Shown here piece after piece: positions 35,433 through 45,147 of a stretch of 64,000 nucleotides of DNA. Location: contig NZ_JAWMPX010000018.1 in NCBI RefSeq assembly GCF_033101155.1, positions 1 to 64,000 of the forward strand. The letters run 5' to 3'. Every line of letters begins with the position of its first letter. The stretch's first letter is position 1. Made by a program: the position numbers and the translations under genes. This DNA comes from Tropicimonas sp033101155 (GTDB lineage Bacteria; Pseudomonadota; Alphaproteobacteria; Rhodobacterales; Rhodobacteraceae). The notes beneath the pieces are model-generated. The model was given only the letters and a program-made list of their open reading frames with translations. It did not search any database and had not been told where the DNA came from.

Positions 35433-35890
35433 ACCGGAGATGTCTGCACGGTCAACCAGCGGATTGCCTCTGCGATGAGTGTGGCTCTCGACAAACGATA
35501 GATTGTGAAAGCGGGCCTGTCGCAAGGACGGCATGATGCGTACCGTGTGCAGCTTGCCGCGAGGTGTAAGCAGCAGAGTGATTGTCGGAAAAGCCCGCAT
35601 CGGAGCGACCGTTGCTTTCGCTCCAGAACCGTTCGCATGAGTTCCAGCGACCGTTCTATCGCTTCGACCGGTGATCTCGGATACAGCTTTCTTGTCGAGA
35701 CCGCGGCAATCGCCTGAAAGGTTGGACGTCCGGGCTTCAGTTCAGCTCTCATGGGGCGATGGTGCCCAGTGCGACAACAGCACAAGGCCCAGCAAACCTC
35801 TCACCGACCAACCGCCGAAGCAATCTGGCGGCCAGGGCTCCAGTGACCTTCCCCGTCCGACCGGCAGATGCCGGTCGTCGCCCCCTGGTT
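35433..35890. other. Intergenic stretch with no supported gene
   Basis: A minus-strand frame is open from about 35785 to 35384, but it contains no recognisable motif and overlaps equally open frames. It may hold remains of a decayed gene. The ends of the flanking genes converge here. Confidence 0.4.
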
Positions 35891-37837
35891 CTACTTCTCC
35901 AGGGTCTTCGCAGCCTGTTCGAAACTCTCGGACAGGTTGTTCACGAGGTAATCCGACACGCAGGTGCCGCTATGGATCGAGAGCGCTGCCATCTGTTCGG
36001 CGATGATCTTGCGCGCGCCCGTCAGCCCTGACGGGATTTCCGTTGCCAGAGAGGCCTTGCGGTAGAATTCGCCCGCCGTGTCGATGCCATTGCGGCCCGG
36101 GCGCCAGCGCAGGTTGCCATCCTTGACCGTCGCGAGGTCATAGATCACCTCGTCTCGCTTTATCGTCTGCACGACCTGCACGCTGTTGATCGTCTCGGGG
36201 TCGATCGCGGTGGGATCCTGCGACAGGATCACGAGGTCGGCCAGCTTGCCCGGCTCCAGCGAGCCCTTTTCGGTCTCCTCGAAATGCTGCCAGGCCGGCC
36301 AGATCGTCATCGCCTTGAGCGCGGTCATAGGGTCGACCCGGTGCTCCGGCCCGATAATGTCGCTCGAGCGCGAGCGGCGGCTGACCGTTGCCGAGAGCAC
36401 GCGCATCGAATCCGGGAAGGCAACCGGCGCGTCATGGTGGGTGGAGAAACGCATGCCGCGCTCCAGCACCCAACCGGTCGGGGAGATGTTGTTGGAGAGT
36501 ACCGGGCCGACAGTGCGATCACGGTGCCAGTCGCCCCAATAGAAGGTGTGCATCGGGAAGAGCGAGGGGAAGATCTCCAGCCGGTTCAGCGCGTCGACCT
36601 GGTCTTCGCGCAGGAACTGGCCATGGATCAGAACCGGCCGGCGGTCGGCCATCCCATGCGCCTTCTCTGCCGTCTCGATGGCCGCCAGCAGCAGGTCGCT
36701 CGCCGCCTCGCCATTGGAATGGGTCAGGATCTGGATGTCATTGTCGAAGGCCCAGTCGATGGCATCGAAGACCTGGTCCGGGCTGGCCGCGTGATAGCCG
36801 CGGTAATCGGCGCGGAACTGTGAGGGCGGGTTGTAATAGGGCCGGTCGCGCCAGGCGGTGAAGCCCTGCGGGGAGCCGTCGATGGTCAGCTTGGCGCCAC
36901 CGACACGGAAGCCGTCGGTATACTCGCGAGAATGGGTTTCGGCGATGTAGTCGCGGTCGACCAGCACGTCCGGGTAGGTCACCACATCAATCGGCAGCCC
37001 CTCGCCGGCGCCGGCCGTTGCCTGCATGACCTTGGCCTGCCCGGTGGTGGCGCGGCCTTCCTGCGCGGTGGTGTAGCCATAGGAGGCCACCAGATCCACG
37101 CCGGCGCGGAACATCGCCTGCATGCCGTCGGCGTCGATATGCTGGAGCACCTTCATCAGAGCCGCGAAATGCGGCGTCTCTTCCAGCACGCCATTGGGGC
37201 GGTTGGAGCCTTCCTCGCGACGGATCACGCCGCCGGGCAGCTCTTCGGTCGCCTCGTCGAACCCGGCCAGTTCCAACGCCTTGCTGTTGGCCACGCCGAT
37301 ATGGCCGGACTGGTGCAGGATATAGACGGGGTATTCGGTCGAGACGGCGTCGAGTTCGTCCCGGGTCGGATGGCGCAGCTCGGCCAGTTGGGAATCGTCA
37401 TAGCCAAAGCCGATGATCGCATCGACAGCCTTCACCCGTTCGGCATTGGCCTCGGCATATTCCGTCAGGACCCGCTGAAGGTCGGCGACGGAATTGACCT
37501 CGCCATCGGGCGCGGGCAGCATGTTGGCCGCCATCGCCTGAAGCCCGATCAGCATGACATGGCCATGTGCATCGACGAAACCGGGCAGCAGGGTCTTTCC
37601 GTCCAGGTCGCGCAACTCGGTGCCGTCGCCCTGATGCTTGAGCATCTCGACCAGGGGACCTACGGCGAGGATACGCCCATCCTTGACCGCGAGCGCCTCC
37701 GCCCGCGGTGCGGCGTCATTCATGGTCAGGATCGGGCCACCTTCATAAATCGTGTCGGCGATCTCCTGCGCGGAGGCGATGGAGGTTGTCAGAAGGAGGG
37801 CTGCCAGCCAACCGGCGGTGCGGAAACGGGAGCGCAT
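35891..37837 (-). CDS. YtcJ-like exported amidohydrolase
   Basis: A 648-residue enzyme with a signal peptide (cleaved near ASAQ-EI). It shows the amidohydrolase-3 layout: an N-terminal strand domain (TIYEGGPILTMND), the metal pair VDAHGHVMLIG, HGQFLRED and STHHDAPV within the barrel, and a closing GSLEPGKLADLVILSQDP. The final 70 residues (LTGARKIIAEQMAAL and onward) are unusual for the family and may be a small extra helical domain. The ATG at 37837 begins directly at the signal peptide. It probably hydrolyses an amide or similar bond in the periplasm; the substrate is not predictable. Confidence 0.88.
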   Translation of the reverse strand: MRSRFRTAGWLAALLLTTSIASAQEIADTIYEGGPILTMNDAAPRAEALAVKDGRILAVGPLVEMLKHQGDGTELRDLDGKTLLPGFVDAHGHVMLIGLQAMAANMLPAPDGEVNSVADLQRVLTEYAEANAERVKAVDAIIGFGYDDSQLAELRHPTRDELDAVSTEYPVYILHQSGHIGVANSKALELAGFDEATEELPGGVIRREEGSNRPNGVLEETPHFAALMKVLQHIDADGMQAMFRAGVDLVASYGYTTAQEGRATTGQAKVMQATAGAGEGLPIDVVTYPDVLVDRDYIAETHSREYTDGFRVGGAKLTIDGSPQGFTAWRDRPYYNPPSQFRADYRGYHAASPDQVFDAIDWAFDNDIQILTHSNGEAASDLLLAAIETAEKAHGMADRRPVLIHGQFLREDQVDALNRLEIFPSLFPMHTFYWGDWHRDRTVGPVLSNNISPTGWVLERGMRFSTHHDAPVAFPDSMRVLSATVSRRSRSSDIIGPEHRVDPMTALKAMTIWPAWQHFEETEKGSLEPGKLADLVILSQDPTAIDPETINSVQVVQTIKRDEVIYDLATVKDGNLRWRPGRNGIDTAGEFYRKASLATEIPSGLTGARKIIAEQMAALSIHSGTCVSDYLVNNLSESFEQAAKTLEK

Positions 37838-38149
37838 GATACGCCTTTCATTTGAATTGCACGACTCGTGAACAACCATCTGCAATGGCGCGGAGATTTC
37901 AATAATGACGTGTGTGGAGGTCGCATCCCTCGTTTTTCGCATCGCCGGCCTGAACCTGCTCGCGGCCATCATCACCCACTGGAAAACGAAACAGCTCGGA
38001 AACGCCATTGAACGGCGTCGTCATGATGGACTTGACTGTCCAGCGACCCTCTTGGCGCACATATCACCTCTCGGATGGGCCCATATCCTACTCACGGGGG
38101 AATATCACTGGCAGCCGAAAGCGCCCCAAAGCCCCTAACGCCCTATTTT
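37838..38149. other. Upstream region of the amidohydrolase gene
   Basis: No gene is supported on either strand. The amidohydrolase promoter should lie in the left part. The right part runs into the decayed hydrolase fragment below. Confidence 0.4.
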
Positions 38150-38435
38150 GCGCTCCACCGGAATCGACCCCCAAGATGCGGAACAGCTCGTAGACCGTTT
38201 CGCCCCAGCTCGGCGTCGGACGCGCTGTCTGGTCCATGCGACAGCCCGGATGAAGCGCGAAGGCGGAGTGTTGTCACCCGGCAGGCCGATCATCCCGCTG
38301 CCCGCGCCAAGCGGGGCGAAAAAGCGGACCTCGCCATCGACATATTCGATCAGGACGGGATTTCCGGAGGGCTCCACCACCATCCAATGCGCAAAGACCG
38401 GGATACCGAGCCAAGGCAACCGGGCCGCTTGCCCT
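38150..38435 (-). pseudogene. Decayed choloylglycine-hydrolase-like gene (linear amide C-N hydrolase)
   Basis: The frame reads LPWLGIPVFAHWMVVEPSG, VLIEYVDGEV and then LPGDNTPPSRFIRAV, which matches the late-middle part of choloylglycine hydrolase/penicillin V acylase family proteins. The roughly 20 residues between the second and third blocks are fewer than expected. After RAVAWTRQ the signal moves to another frame (WGETVYELFRILGVD), so there is a frameshift near 38235. The N-terminal cysteine region is absent; the frame is closed by a TGA at its start. Assignment is by recalled motifs. Confidence 0.6.
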
Positions 38436-38677
38436 ATGCCTGAAGGTCACGCCCGCCCAAACGGTGTCAGACAATTGATAGCACACGAACTCTGTTGGTT
38501 ACTGGCTGGTCGTGGAGAATTTCCGTCCTGGCTTGCGCGTTTACCGACATGGCCTCGGGGATAAGCGGTATGCTGCGACAGAAAACACTTGAAACGCAAC
38601 CAGCTCGCAAAGGGTGACGGCTGAACGGTCAGCAAGGTCACATAAGACACAGATTTTTCAACAAGGGAGAGATCAAC

Positions 38678-39202
38678 ATGCGTAAGACGGCTCTATTCAC
38701 GGCCGCAACGGTCGTCGGTCTGGTTGCGAGCCAGGCGGCGTTCGCATCTGACGATGTGCTACCCTCCTCGGACTCGACGTTCCGGGCGTGGGGCGAGGAA
38801 TCCGGATGGAACATCCTTGTTGATGAGGGTCGCAATTCCTGTCTCATTGAACGGATGTACGAGAATGGGGGCGTCATCCAGATGGGCCTGACCAAAGATC
38901 ACGAGTTTGGTTATTTCGGCGTCTTCACCAAGAACGCCGAGGTGAAGAACAAGGAAGACATCGTATTGTCGCTCGGAGACAACCTCTATTCCGCCAAGGC
39001 ACGCGGAAAGACAAAGAACCTGGCCGATGGATACGTGGGCGGTTACCTCCTGACCAACAACCCGAACTTCGTGGAAGATGTCATGAGGCAACGGGAAATG
39101 CTCGTCTTTCCCAAAGAGACCTATGCATGGCTGGTGAGCCTTGATGGCACGATGAAGGCGATCGAGGCGGCAAGGAAGTGCAACATGGAAGTGGGTGGAT
39201 AA
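38678..39202 (+). CDS. Hypothetical periplasmic protein (174 aa)
   Basis: A 174-residue protein with a signal peptide (cleaved near AFAS-DD). The mature part has FRAWGEESGWNILVDEG, CLIERMYENGGVIQMG, GYFGVFTKN and a second cysteine at the end (ARKCNM). One disulfide is likely. It resembles small exported proteins of roseobacters with alternating strands, but no named family is recognised. A GGGAGA ribosome-binding site precedes the ATG. It lies 113 bases upstream of the outer-membrane protein gene and may share its transcript, which ends at a strong terminator. Confidence 0.75.
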   Translation: MRKTALFTAATVVGLVASQAAFASDDVLPSSDSTFRAWGEESGWNILVDEGRNSCLIERMYENGGVIQMGLTKDHEFGYFGVFTKNAEVKNKEDIVLSLGDNLYSAKARGKTKNLADGYVGGYLLTNNPNFVEDVMRQREMLVFPKETYAWLVSLDGTMKAIEAARKCNMEVGG

Positions 39203-39315
39203 GGGCTCTGCTATACGATTGACGCGTTTTCCGGATGCTACGATCTCACGCCCCGGAAAACGCTCCCTCGGACCGGTCGGATGATCGTTTGGCAAAGATG
39301 GAAAGAACAAGAACC

Positions 39316-40143
39316 ATGAAAAGTGAAACGGGCAAGGTCGGGCGACGGGCCCTGCGACTGGGGGCGCTGATTTGGGCTATGGCAGCAGCGTCGGCATTCG
39401 CACAGGAAGACAGTGGAAGCGCGGCATCGGCAAACGCGGATGCAAACAACCCGCTGGCGAATGTTACCGCATTCAATATTCAGACCTACCACATCGGTTC
39501 CTTCCACGGACTGCCGGATGACGTGAACGGCAATCAGTACTGGCTACGATTCGCCAAGCCGCTCAGTTTCGGGAACTCGAACTGGCTGCTGCGGGCCTCA
39601 TTGCCGTACAACAGTTTCCCTCTGGGCAGCGAATTCGGCGACGTCGGCGGGGTCGGCGATCTTGACGTTTTCCTTGCCTACCAAATCGATACCCAACCCG
39701 GCATCAGTTTCGGTATAGGCCCCCAGATTGTTGCCCCGACAGCCACGGACGACAGGTTGGGCGCAGAACAATGGCAGCTCGGGTTGGCCAATGTCTTCTT
39801 CGATGGTCGTTCGCCGAAGTTCCAATATGGCTATCTGGCGATCTATCGTGCTGGTATTGGGGACACACCTGAGGGCAAGACCCGTCCAAACCTCGGAGCC
39901 TTCCAGCCCTTTGCATTCTTGCAGTTGGGCGACGGCTGGTACACGGGCGGCGCGCCGGTCTGGACCTACAATTTCAGCAATGACAATTACAACGTTCCTC
40001 TGGGTCTGCGGGCTGGCAAGGTTGTCAAGTTCGGCAAGACGACGGCAAACATCTTCATCGAACCTCAGTGGTCCGTGGCGCATCGCGGCGACGGTCAACC
40101 GGAATTCCAGGTCTACGCTGCGATCAACCTGCAGTTCCGGTGA
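39316..40143 (+). CDS. Outer-membrane beta-barrel protein, transporter-like
   Basis: A 275-residue protein with a signal peptide (cleaved near AFAQ-ED), a short disordered part rich in alanine and asparagine, then alternating amphipathic strands to a C-terminal AAINLQFR. The terminal aromatic-x-arginine pattern and aromatic girdles (WLLRASLPYNSF, YGYLAIYRAG, WTYNFSNDNY) are characteristic of outer-membrane barrels. Length suggests about 10 to 12 strands. The ATG at 39316 is chosen because a signal peptide follows directly. Its function may be a channel or receptor; nothing more specific is visible. Confidence 0.75.
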   Translation: MKSETGKVGRRALRLGALIWAMAAASAFAQEDSGSAASANADANNPLANVTAFNIQTYHIGSFHGLPDDVNGNQYWLRFAKPLSFGNSNWLLRASLPYNSFPLGSEFGDVGGVGDLDVFLAYQIDTQPGISFGIGPQIVAPTATDDRLGAEQWQLGLANVFFDGRSPKFQYGYLAIYRAGIGDTPEGKTRPNLGAFQPFAFLQLGDGWYTGGAPVWTYNFSNDNYNVPLGLRAGKVVKFGKTTANIFIEPQWSVAHRGDGQPEFQVYAAINLQFR

Positions 40144-40187
40144 TCCCTGCTTGAATAGGGGAACCAGAGACCCGTCGTTTGAAGAGG

Positions 40188-40215
40188 AAGAGGGGCCGGG
40201 TGGCCCCTCTTTTTG
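40188..40215 (+). terminator. Rho-independent terminator
   Basis: A perfect 10-base-pair stem (AAGAGGGGCC and GGCCCCTCTT) with a GGGT loop, followed by a T run. It lies 45 bases after the outer-membrane protein stop and ends that transcript; the A run on the other side also allows function for the convergent peptidase gene. Confidence 0.92.
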
Positions 40216-40257
40216 TGGTGGGATCGAAACCGGGAAGCCCCGCGGTGACCGACCAGT

Positions 40258-41763
40258 CTACCGGTCCCGACCGTCGCCGATGAGCTTCAGGCGATCGCCG
40301 CTCTTCGGGTCGGCATCGACTCCGTTCAGGGCCTTCAGCCGTTCGAGCTTGAACTCGGAAAAGAGCATCAGCTCGGCAATCGTCGCAAGATCCTCCGATC
40401 CGGTGGTCTCGATCACGGTGACTGTCGGGATCGGGATCTCGGAAATATCGGCATAGCTCAACCCCCGGAAGCTGTCAGCAATCCCCTTGAACTCGTTGAA
40501 AACGGGCCCGGAAAGGTCACCCACGATTAGGAAGGACAGCCCGAACACATGCTCGTCGCTGACGCGATAGGCGATGCTGGCGAGGGTTCCCTTGGCCAAC
40601 AGCCGGTCGACCTGCTTGGTGACGAGGACGGCCGGGAGCCCGTTCACGGTCATCTCCTCAAGATTGTCGAGATCTCCGACATCGCCTTCCGTGATCGAGT
40701 ACCATGCCGAGAGGGCAAACTCTTCGAGGCTCCGCTCGGCGGGCCATTCGGCACCTGTGAACAGCACGAAGGATTTGGGGTCGCGAACGGCGAGGATTGC
40801 TCCGGGCAGTTGTTTGATTGCGTATCCCTTTGGGATATCGAAGGCGACGCGCAGGCCGGGATGCAGAAACGTGCCGTTCCTAAGAAGCCCGAATTTCGGG
40901 TCCGGTCCGAACAGCATCCCGTCGATTGCGTCGAGATGCGCGTTGCGGCCGAGATCGCCGGCCCCCGGCGCCTTGCCGGTCGCCGCCGCCTCCTGTTGCG
41001 TCCTGGCGATGCGGTCATCCGTCTCCGGGTGGTCCGAGAGCCAGGCGGGGATGCCCGGGCCGGCATCCGCGTCATTGCCGGCCATCCGGTTCATCAGGGC
41101 GACCTCGCGTTTCAACGCGCCCAGCATTTGCGGCATGGCGTGCGGATCGTATCCGGCGCGGGTCATGCTCTCGATGCCGAGCGTGTCGCTGTCGGCTTCC
41201 TGTTCACGCGAATAGGCCTGGCGGTTCACGGCGCCGACCCCCTCGGTCAGGAGCGCCGCAGACAGGCTTCCCGTCAGCAAGCCTACGCCGACAGAGACCG
41301 CGCGGTCCTGCTGGATGCGGGTTTCGCGGCGGGCGGTATGGCGATCTGTTACATGGGCGATCTCGTGGCCAAGCAGGGCGGCGAGTTCTGCCTCGGAGTT
41401 GATCGAGGCCAGGATGCCTCGGGTCACATAGACATAGCCTCCTCCGACCGTGAAGGCATTGACCATCGGCGAGTTCAGCACGGTGAAATTGAAGGGCTTG
41501 TCAGGCATGTCAGAGGCCTTGGCCACGCGCTCACCAACACGGGTGACATAGGCCGAAAGCTCCGGATCATCGTATTCGCCGTTGAACTGGGCGAGGATCT
41601 GCGGGTGCTGCTGGGCGGCGATGGCGCGTTCGTCCTCGAAGCTCTTGGAGGGCCGCGTGAGCTCGAAGGCGTCTGCCGGCGGTGCCCAGAAAACGACGAG
41701 TGCCGCGACCGAAAGAGCCGCTGTCGCAAGGCCAAGGGATGAGAAAGGTCTGCGGAGTGTCAT
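40258..41763 (-). CDS. M48-family metalloprotease, exported
   Basis: A 501-residue protein with a signal peptide or anchor (residues 10-32). The zinc site is HEIAHVTDRH, with the third ligand in REQEADSDTLG; this defines peptidase family M48 (BepA/Loi-type periplasmic chaperone-proteases). The C-terminal 200 residues form an extra domain without recognised motifs. It probably degrades or helps fold misassembled envelope proteins. The next gene upstream is MscS. Confidence 0.9.
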   Translation of the reverse strand: MTLRRPFSSLGLATAALSVAALVVFWAPPADAFELTRPSKSFEDERAIAAQQHPQILAQFNGEYDDPELSAYVTRVGERVAKASDMPDKPFNFTVLNSPMVNAFTVGGGYVYVTRGILASINSEAELAALLGHEIAHVTDRHTARRETRIQQDRAVSVGVGLLTGSLSAALLTEGVGAVNRQAYSREQEADSDTLGIESMTRAGYDPHAMPQMLGALKREVALMNRMAGNDADAGPGIPAWLSDHPETDDRIARTQQEAAATGKAPGAGDLGRNAHLDAIDGMLFGPDPKFGLLRNGTFLHPGLRVAFDIPKGYAIKQLPGAILAVRDPKSFVLFTGAEWPAERSLEEFALSAWYSITEGDVGDLDNLEEMTVNGLPAVLVTKQVDRLLAKGTLASIAYRVSDEHVFGLSFLIVGDLSGPVFNEFKGIADSFRGLSYADISEIPIPTVTVIETTGSEDLATIAELMLFSEFKLERLKALNGVDADPKSGDRLKLIGDGRDR

Positions 41764-41786
41764 GGCGCATCCTTGGAGACTGAGGG

Positions 41787-42953
41787 TTAGGGCGGCGAGG
41801 TACGTTCCTCACGTCGGTCCGTGAGGTGAAGTGTCCGGGTCGGGTAGGCGAGTTCCGTACCGGCCTCTCGAAGGGCGCGGCGCAACGCGGAGACGAGACG
41901 ACCGGAGGCCTCGAGATAGGGTTGGTAGTCCTTGGTCTGCGTGAAGCCCTGGACGCGGATCTCGATGGCGCTGTCGGACAGGCCGAAGGGGATGACACGC
42001 AGGGGAAAGCCCTCAGCTGTGACGAAATCGCCGCTTTCGCGCATGTGCCGGAGCAGCGCCTCGCAAACCGCTTCGAGCTGCGCATCGGTCGCGTCCCGCA
42101 CCAGGCCGATGGTCCAGGAGATCCGGCGGTGATCCATGCGGCTCTTGTTGAGGACGATCGCGTTGGAAAGCTCGCTGTTGGGCACATAATGGGGGACGTG
42201 GTCGAAGCCCATGACGGTCGTGGAGCGGACATCGACCCGGGTCACGGTGCCCTCTACGCCGCCCTGCACGGCGATCCAGTCGCCGGTTTCGAACCGCTTC
42301 TCGCTCATGTTGTTCATGCCGGCGATCAGGTTGCGGATGAAATCCTGCGAGGCGATGGCAAGGCCGGCGCCAAGTACCCCGACGCCGGTCAGGGCATTGG
42401 AGATATCGATGTTCCAGACCTCGAGAAACGCCGTGATCGACATCAACACGACGACGAACTGGCCCAGCCGCACCATCCAGGAGGTATCCAGCCGGACCCC
42501 GGTGATCTTGTCTGGGCCGATAAGGCCAATCATCGGTTCGACCAACCGATACCAGGCCGCGAAAATCGCCAGAACAAGCACAGAAATCAGGACTTTTCGA
42601 AAGAAACCGCCAGCGAATTCCGGCGGCGACAGGGTTTCGAGGGTCAGGAGCAGAGAGCCGGCGACCAGCAGGATGCGCATGAACTTTCCGGCCTCTTCCT
42701 CCATCTCGTCCGTCATCGTGATCGAGATGCTCGACATGAGCCAGCGCACAAGGCGCAAGGCGGCCGAGGCGAGGGGGCTCCGAAACAAGATGACCAGCAC
42801 ACAGAGCCCGACGAAGGCGGCGGCGGTTTCCGGGTCTATGCGTTCCATCCAGGTTCGGAATGGCGTGGTGAGACTGTTGATGAGGTCTGAAAGCTGCAAG
42901 GTATCCAAGTCGAGCCCCGTTCGTGGTTGGTACGGCCCCTGTCCGGGCCGCAC
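41787..42953 (-). CDS. MscS-family mechanosensitive channel
   Basis: A 388-residue protein with four or five N-terminal helices, the pore helix segment GVGVLGAGLAIASQDFIRN, and the beta domain start GDWIAVQGGVEGTVTRVDVRSTTV, both hallmarks of MscS. The frame starts with a GTG at 42953 that has no clear ribosome-binding site; a TTG at about codon 16 of the frame is a reasonable alternative. It releases solutes on hypo-osmotic shock. It lies just downstream of the DUF1269 gene. Confidence 0.9.
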   Translation of the reverse strand: MRPGQGPYQPRTGLDLDTLQLSDLINSLTTPFRTWMERIDPETAAAFVGLCVLVILFRSPLASAALRLVRWLMSSISITMTDEMEEEAGKFMRILLVAGSLLLTLETLSPPEFAGGFFRKVLISVLVLAIFAAWYRLVEPMIGLIGPDKITGVRLDTSWMVRLGQFVVVLMSITAFLEVWNIDISNALTGVGVLGAGLAIASQDFIRNLIAGMNNMSEKRFETGDWIAVQGGVEGTVTRVDVRSTTVMGFDHVPHYVPNSELSNAIVLNKSRMDHRRISWTIGLVRDATDAQLEAVCEALLRHMRESGDFVTAEGFPLRVIPFGLSDSAIEIRVQGFTQTKDYQPYLEASGRLVSALRRALREAGTELAYPTRTLHLTDRREERTSPP

Positions 42954-42962
42954 CCAACCGTG

Positions 42963-43820
42963 TTACAGGAGAGCGTCTGCCGCAAGGCTCGAGGCCTTTT
43001 GCAACTTGGCCTTGCGCTCGTGATAGTCTGTGGTCAGCTCCGCCTTGCGCTTCTGGAACCTGGTTTTCGTATTGCCGACGGCGGTCTGGATCTGATCGTC
43101 CAGCGCATCAACGCGGGCTTCGAACTCCGCATCCAGCTGGTCCATGCGCTTGTCGATCTTCTCGTTGGTTTCCTGGATCTTAGCCTTGGTGTTGTCGATT
43201 TTCTCGTTGATGTTGTCGGCCATCTCGTCGACGGCCTGCTCCATCTCAGCATCAAGCTCGTCGAGTTCCCGATTGAGCTCGTTCATCTCGGCGGCAATCT
43301 GGTCGTCCTCGACGTCAATGCGAGGCTTGCGATAGACGATGCCGCCAAGCTCCTTCATCTTCACGTCGAGCGGGGTGCTCCAGACCTCGTCGATGGAGGC
43401 CACAAGGCAGCTCTTGCCCGGGACAAGCTCGGTCGAGACCATATCGACAACGCCGGCATCGATCCCCGAGACCCACAGGTCACGGTACATTCCCATGAGG
43501 CCGCCTGACATGGAGCCCACGACCATCCCGGTGCTGGCAGCCGTGGCGGCGGCGGCGGTCCCGGCGACCGCTGCGCCGGCGGCAACGGCAGCGGGCCCGG
43601 CCAGGACGCCGACCATCGCCCCCATCAGCGCGCCGAAGGCGGTGCCGATCGGACCTTCGTCTTCGGACTTTTTCAGAACGGCAACACCGTCGGCGTCCTT
43701 TGAAATCACGCCATGGGCATAGATCACCAGATCGCCCTTGCGGTGTAGCTCCTTGAGGGCCTCGGTGGCCTTGTAGGCGGTGTTTTCATCGTCACAGACG
43801 ACCGCAACAAACTTGTCCAT
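42963..43820 (-). CDS. DUF1269-like membrane-associated protein with C-terminal coiled coil
   Basis: A 285-residue protein. The N-terminal 80 residues (FVAVVCDDENTAYKATEALKEL) followed by an alanine- and glycine-rich membrane hairpin (GALMGAMVGVLAGPAAVAAG, about residues 65-105) are the DUF1269 pattern. From residue 175 to the end it is a continuous charged coiled coil of about 110 residues (MNELNRELDELDAEMEQAVDEM and onward). That long tail is unusual; the family is normally about 170 residues. An AGGAGTG ribosome-binding site precedes the ATG. It is in line with mscS and may work in the same stress response. Confidence 0.8.
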   Translation of the reverse strand: MDKFVAVVCDDENTAYKATEALKELHRKGDLVIYAHGVISKDADGVAVLKKSEDEGPIGTAFGALMGAMVGVLAGPAAVAAGAAVAGTAAAATAASTGMVVGSMSGGLMGMYRDLWVSGIDAGVVDMVSTELVPGKSCLVASIDEVWSTPLDVKMKELGGIVYRKPRIDVEDDQIAAEMNELNRELDELDAEMEQAVDEMADNINEKIDNTKAKIQETNEKIDKRMDQLDAEFEARVDALDDQIQTAVGNTKTRFQKRKAELTTDYHERKAKLQKASSLAADALL

Positions 43821-44112
43821 TATTCACTCCTGGCAGGGGTTTCGCAGCAAGGCTGCTGCAACGGTTTGGCCGGGCAGCGGCCGGTTCATAGGTGAGTGCT
43901 GGGTCGCAATAGCGAGGTCCGGGATCCTTGCTCCCGGTCGCAGTCACCCGATCACCTTTTGGGGGGGTCGGATTTTGGGGGCTCTGACCTGCACGGAGCA
44001 GAAAAGCCGACCTACGACCCGGGACCGGGATCTTAGAATCATTCAAAACTGTTGTATTTTCCTGTTAATAACCCATCATTCCGGGCAAGCGTAAAACGGG
44101 AGAACCCTTAGG

Positions 44113-45147
44113 GTGTCGGAAAACGCGCAAGGCTGGGACAAAAACACACCTGGTGTCGGCGACACTCCGGTGCGGGGTGCCTTGCTGCTCGGGCCGCTGG
44201 CAAAGCTTGCGGAGAAGAACCCCGCAGGTGCCCGTGCCGTGGTCGAAGACACAGAGGGGGCCGTTCCGGAGCTCGACGACGAGGTACTGATTAGCGCCGA
44301 CACCTATCTCGACGGTCTCTCGCGGAAGGAATTCTACGCGTCAGATCCTGCGTTTACGGCGCGGACTGGACTGAACCAACACCTGACGGATATGGGGCTG
44401 TTCGGGCGTGCGGTGTACCATTCGGAGAGCTTGTGGGATGCGCTCCAGCGCGTCCGTGATGGGCTGGAATACGTGCAGGCCGGGGCCACCGTGATCTTCG
44501 GGATGCGCAACGACCGGTGCCGGATCGAGTTTCTGAACCCCTACGGGCGCGGCGCGGAAAGCGCCCGGGACAGCCAGATAACAATGGGGTTGTTTTTCAA
44601 TCTCGTTCGATTGACCCGCGGGTACAAGTCCGCGCACCCGATCATCCGGTTCCCAAGGTGCAAACCAGAGCACAAGGCACTGTTTCCCGATGCAACCCGG
44701 GTCACCTCCGCCACGCGGGGAGTTGTCGAGTTCGACGCGTTCTTGCTGCAGCGGCGATTGGAGCAGGGCGATGCAAGCCTGGCCGCAACTTTTTCCCGGG
44801 CGATGGAGAACATCGAATGCGCCGCGCCGTCCACGGTCGAGATCGTCCGGCAGCTTCAGTCTGCGGCCATCAGGGAGATGCATCGCCCGATTTCGCTGGA
44901 TTACATATCGGAGATTCTCTCGAAGCCATCCCGTACTCTGCAATTCGAACTCCGGCGCAACGGGAGCAGCTTTGCCGCGCTGCGGGATGAAGCCCGCCAC
45001 GATGCGGCCAGGAAGGACTTGCGGGCCGGGATTTCCGTCGAAGAGACAGCTGATCGTCTCGGCTATGCCCAGCGTCAATCTTTTTCGGAAGCGTTCTCAC
45101 GGTGGGAGGGAATGGCTCCGTCCGAATATGCCTCGCGTGGACGTTAG
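44113..45147 (+). CDS. AraC-family transcriptional regulator
   Basis: A 344-residue regulator with an N-terminal sensing domain and a C-terminal double helix-turn-helix from about residue 245 (YISEILSKPSRTLQFELRRNG, then SVEETADRLGYAQRQSFSEAFSRWEGMAPSEYA). The first helix-turn-helix is atypical (SKPSRTLQ), the second follows the family closely. The start is GTG; the upstream 290 bases contain AT-rich sequence suited to a promoter. The target is unknown. The stop codon overlaps that of the YihY-like fragment on the other strand. Confidence 0.88.
   Translation: MSENAQGWDKNTPGVGDTPVRGALLLGPLAKLAEKNPAGARAVVEDTEGAVPELDDEVLISADTYLDGLSRKEFYASDPAFTARTGLNQHLTDMGLFGRAVYHSESLWDALQRVRDGLEYVQAGATVIFGMRNDRCRIEFLNPYGRGAESARDSQITMGLFFNLVRLTRGYKSAHPIIRFPRCKPEHKALFPDATRVTSATRGVVEFDAFLLQRRLEQGDASLAATFSRAMENIECAAPSTVEIVRQLQSAAIREMHRPISLDYISEILSKPSRTLQFELRRNGSSFAALRDEARHDAARKDLRAGISVEETADRLGYAQRQSFSEAFSRWEGMAPSEYASRGR

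Noticed and set aside
35384..35785. Minus-strand open frame between the converging amidohydrolase genes
   Set aside because: It contains no recognisable motif and an equally open frame overlaps it; high GC makes such frames common here.
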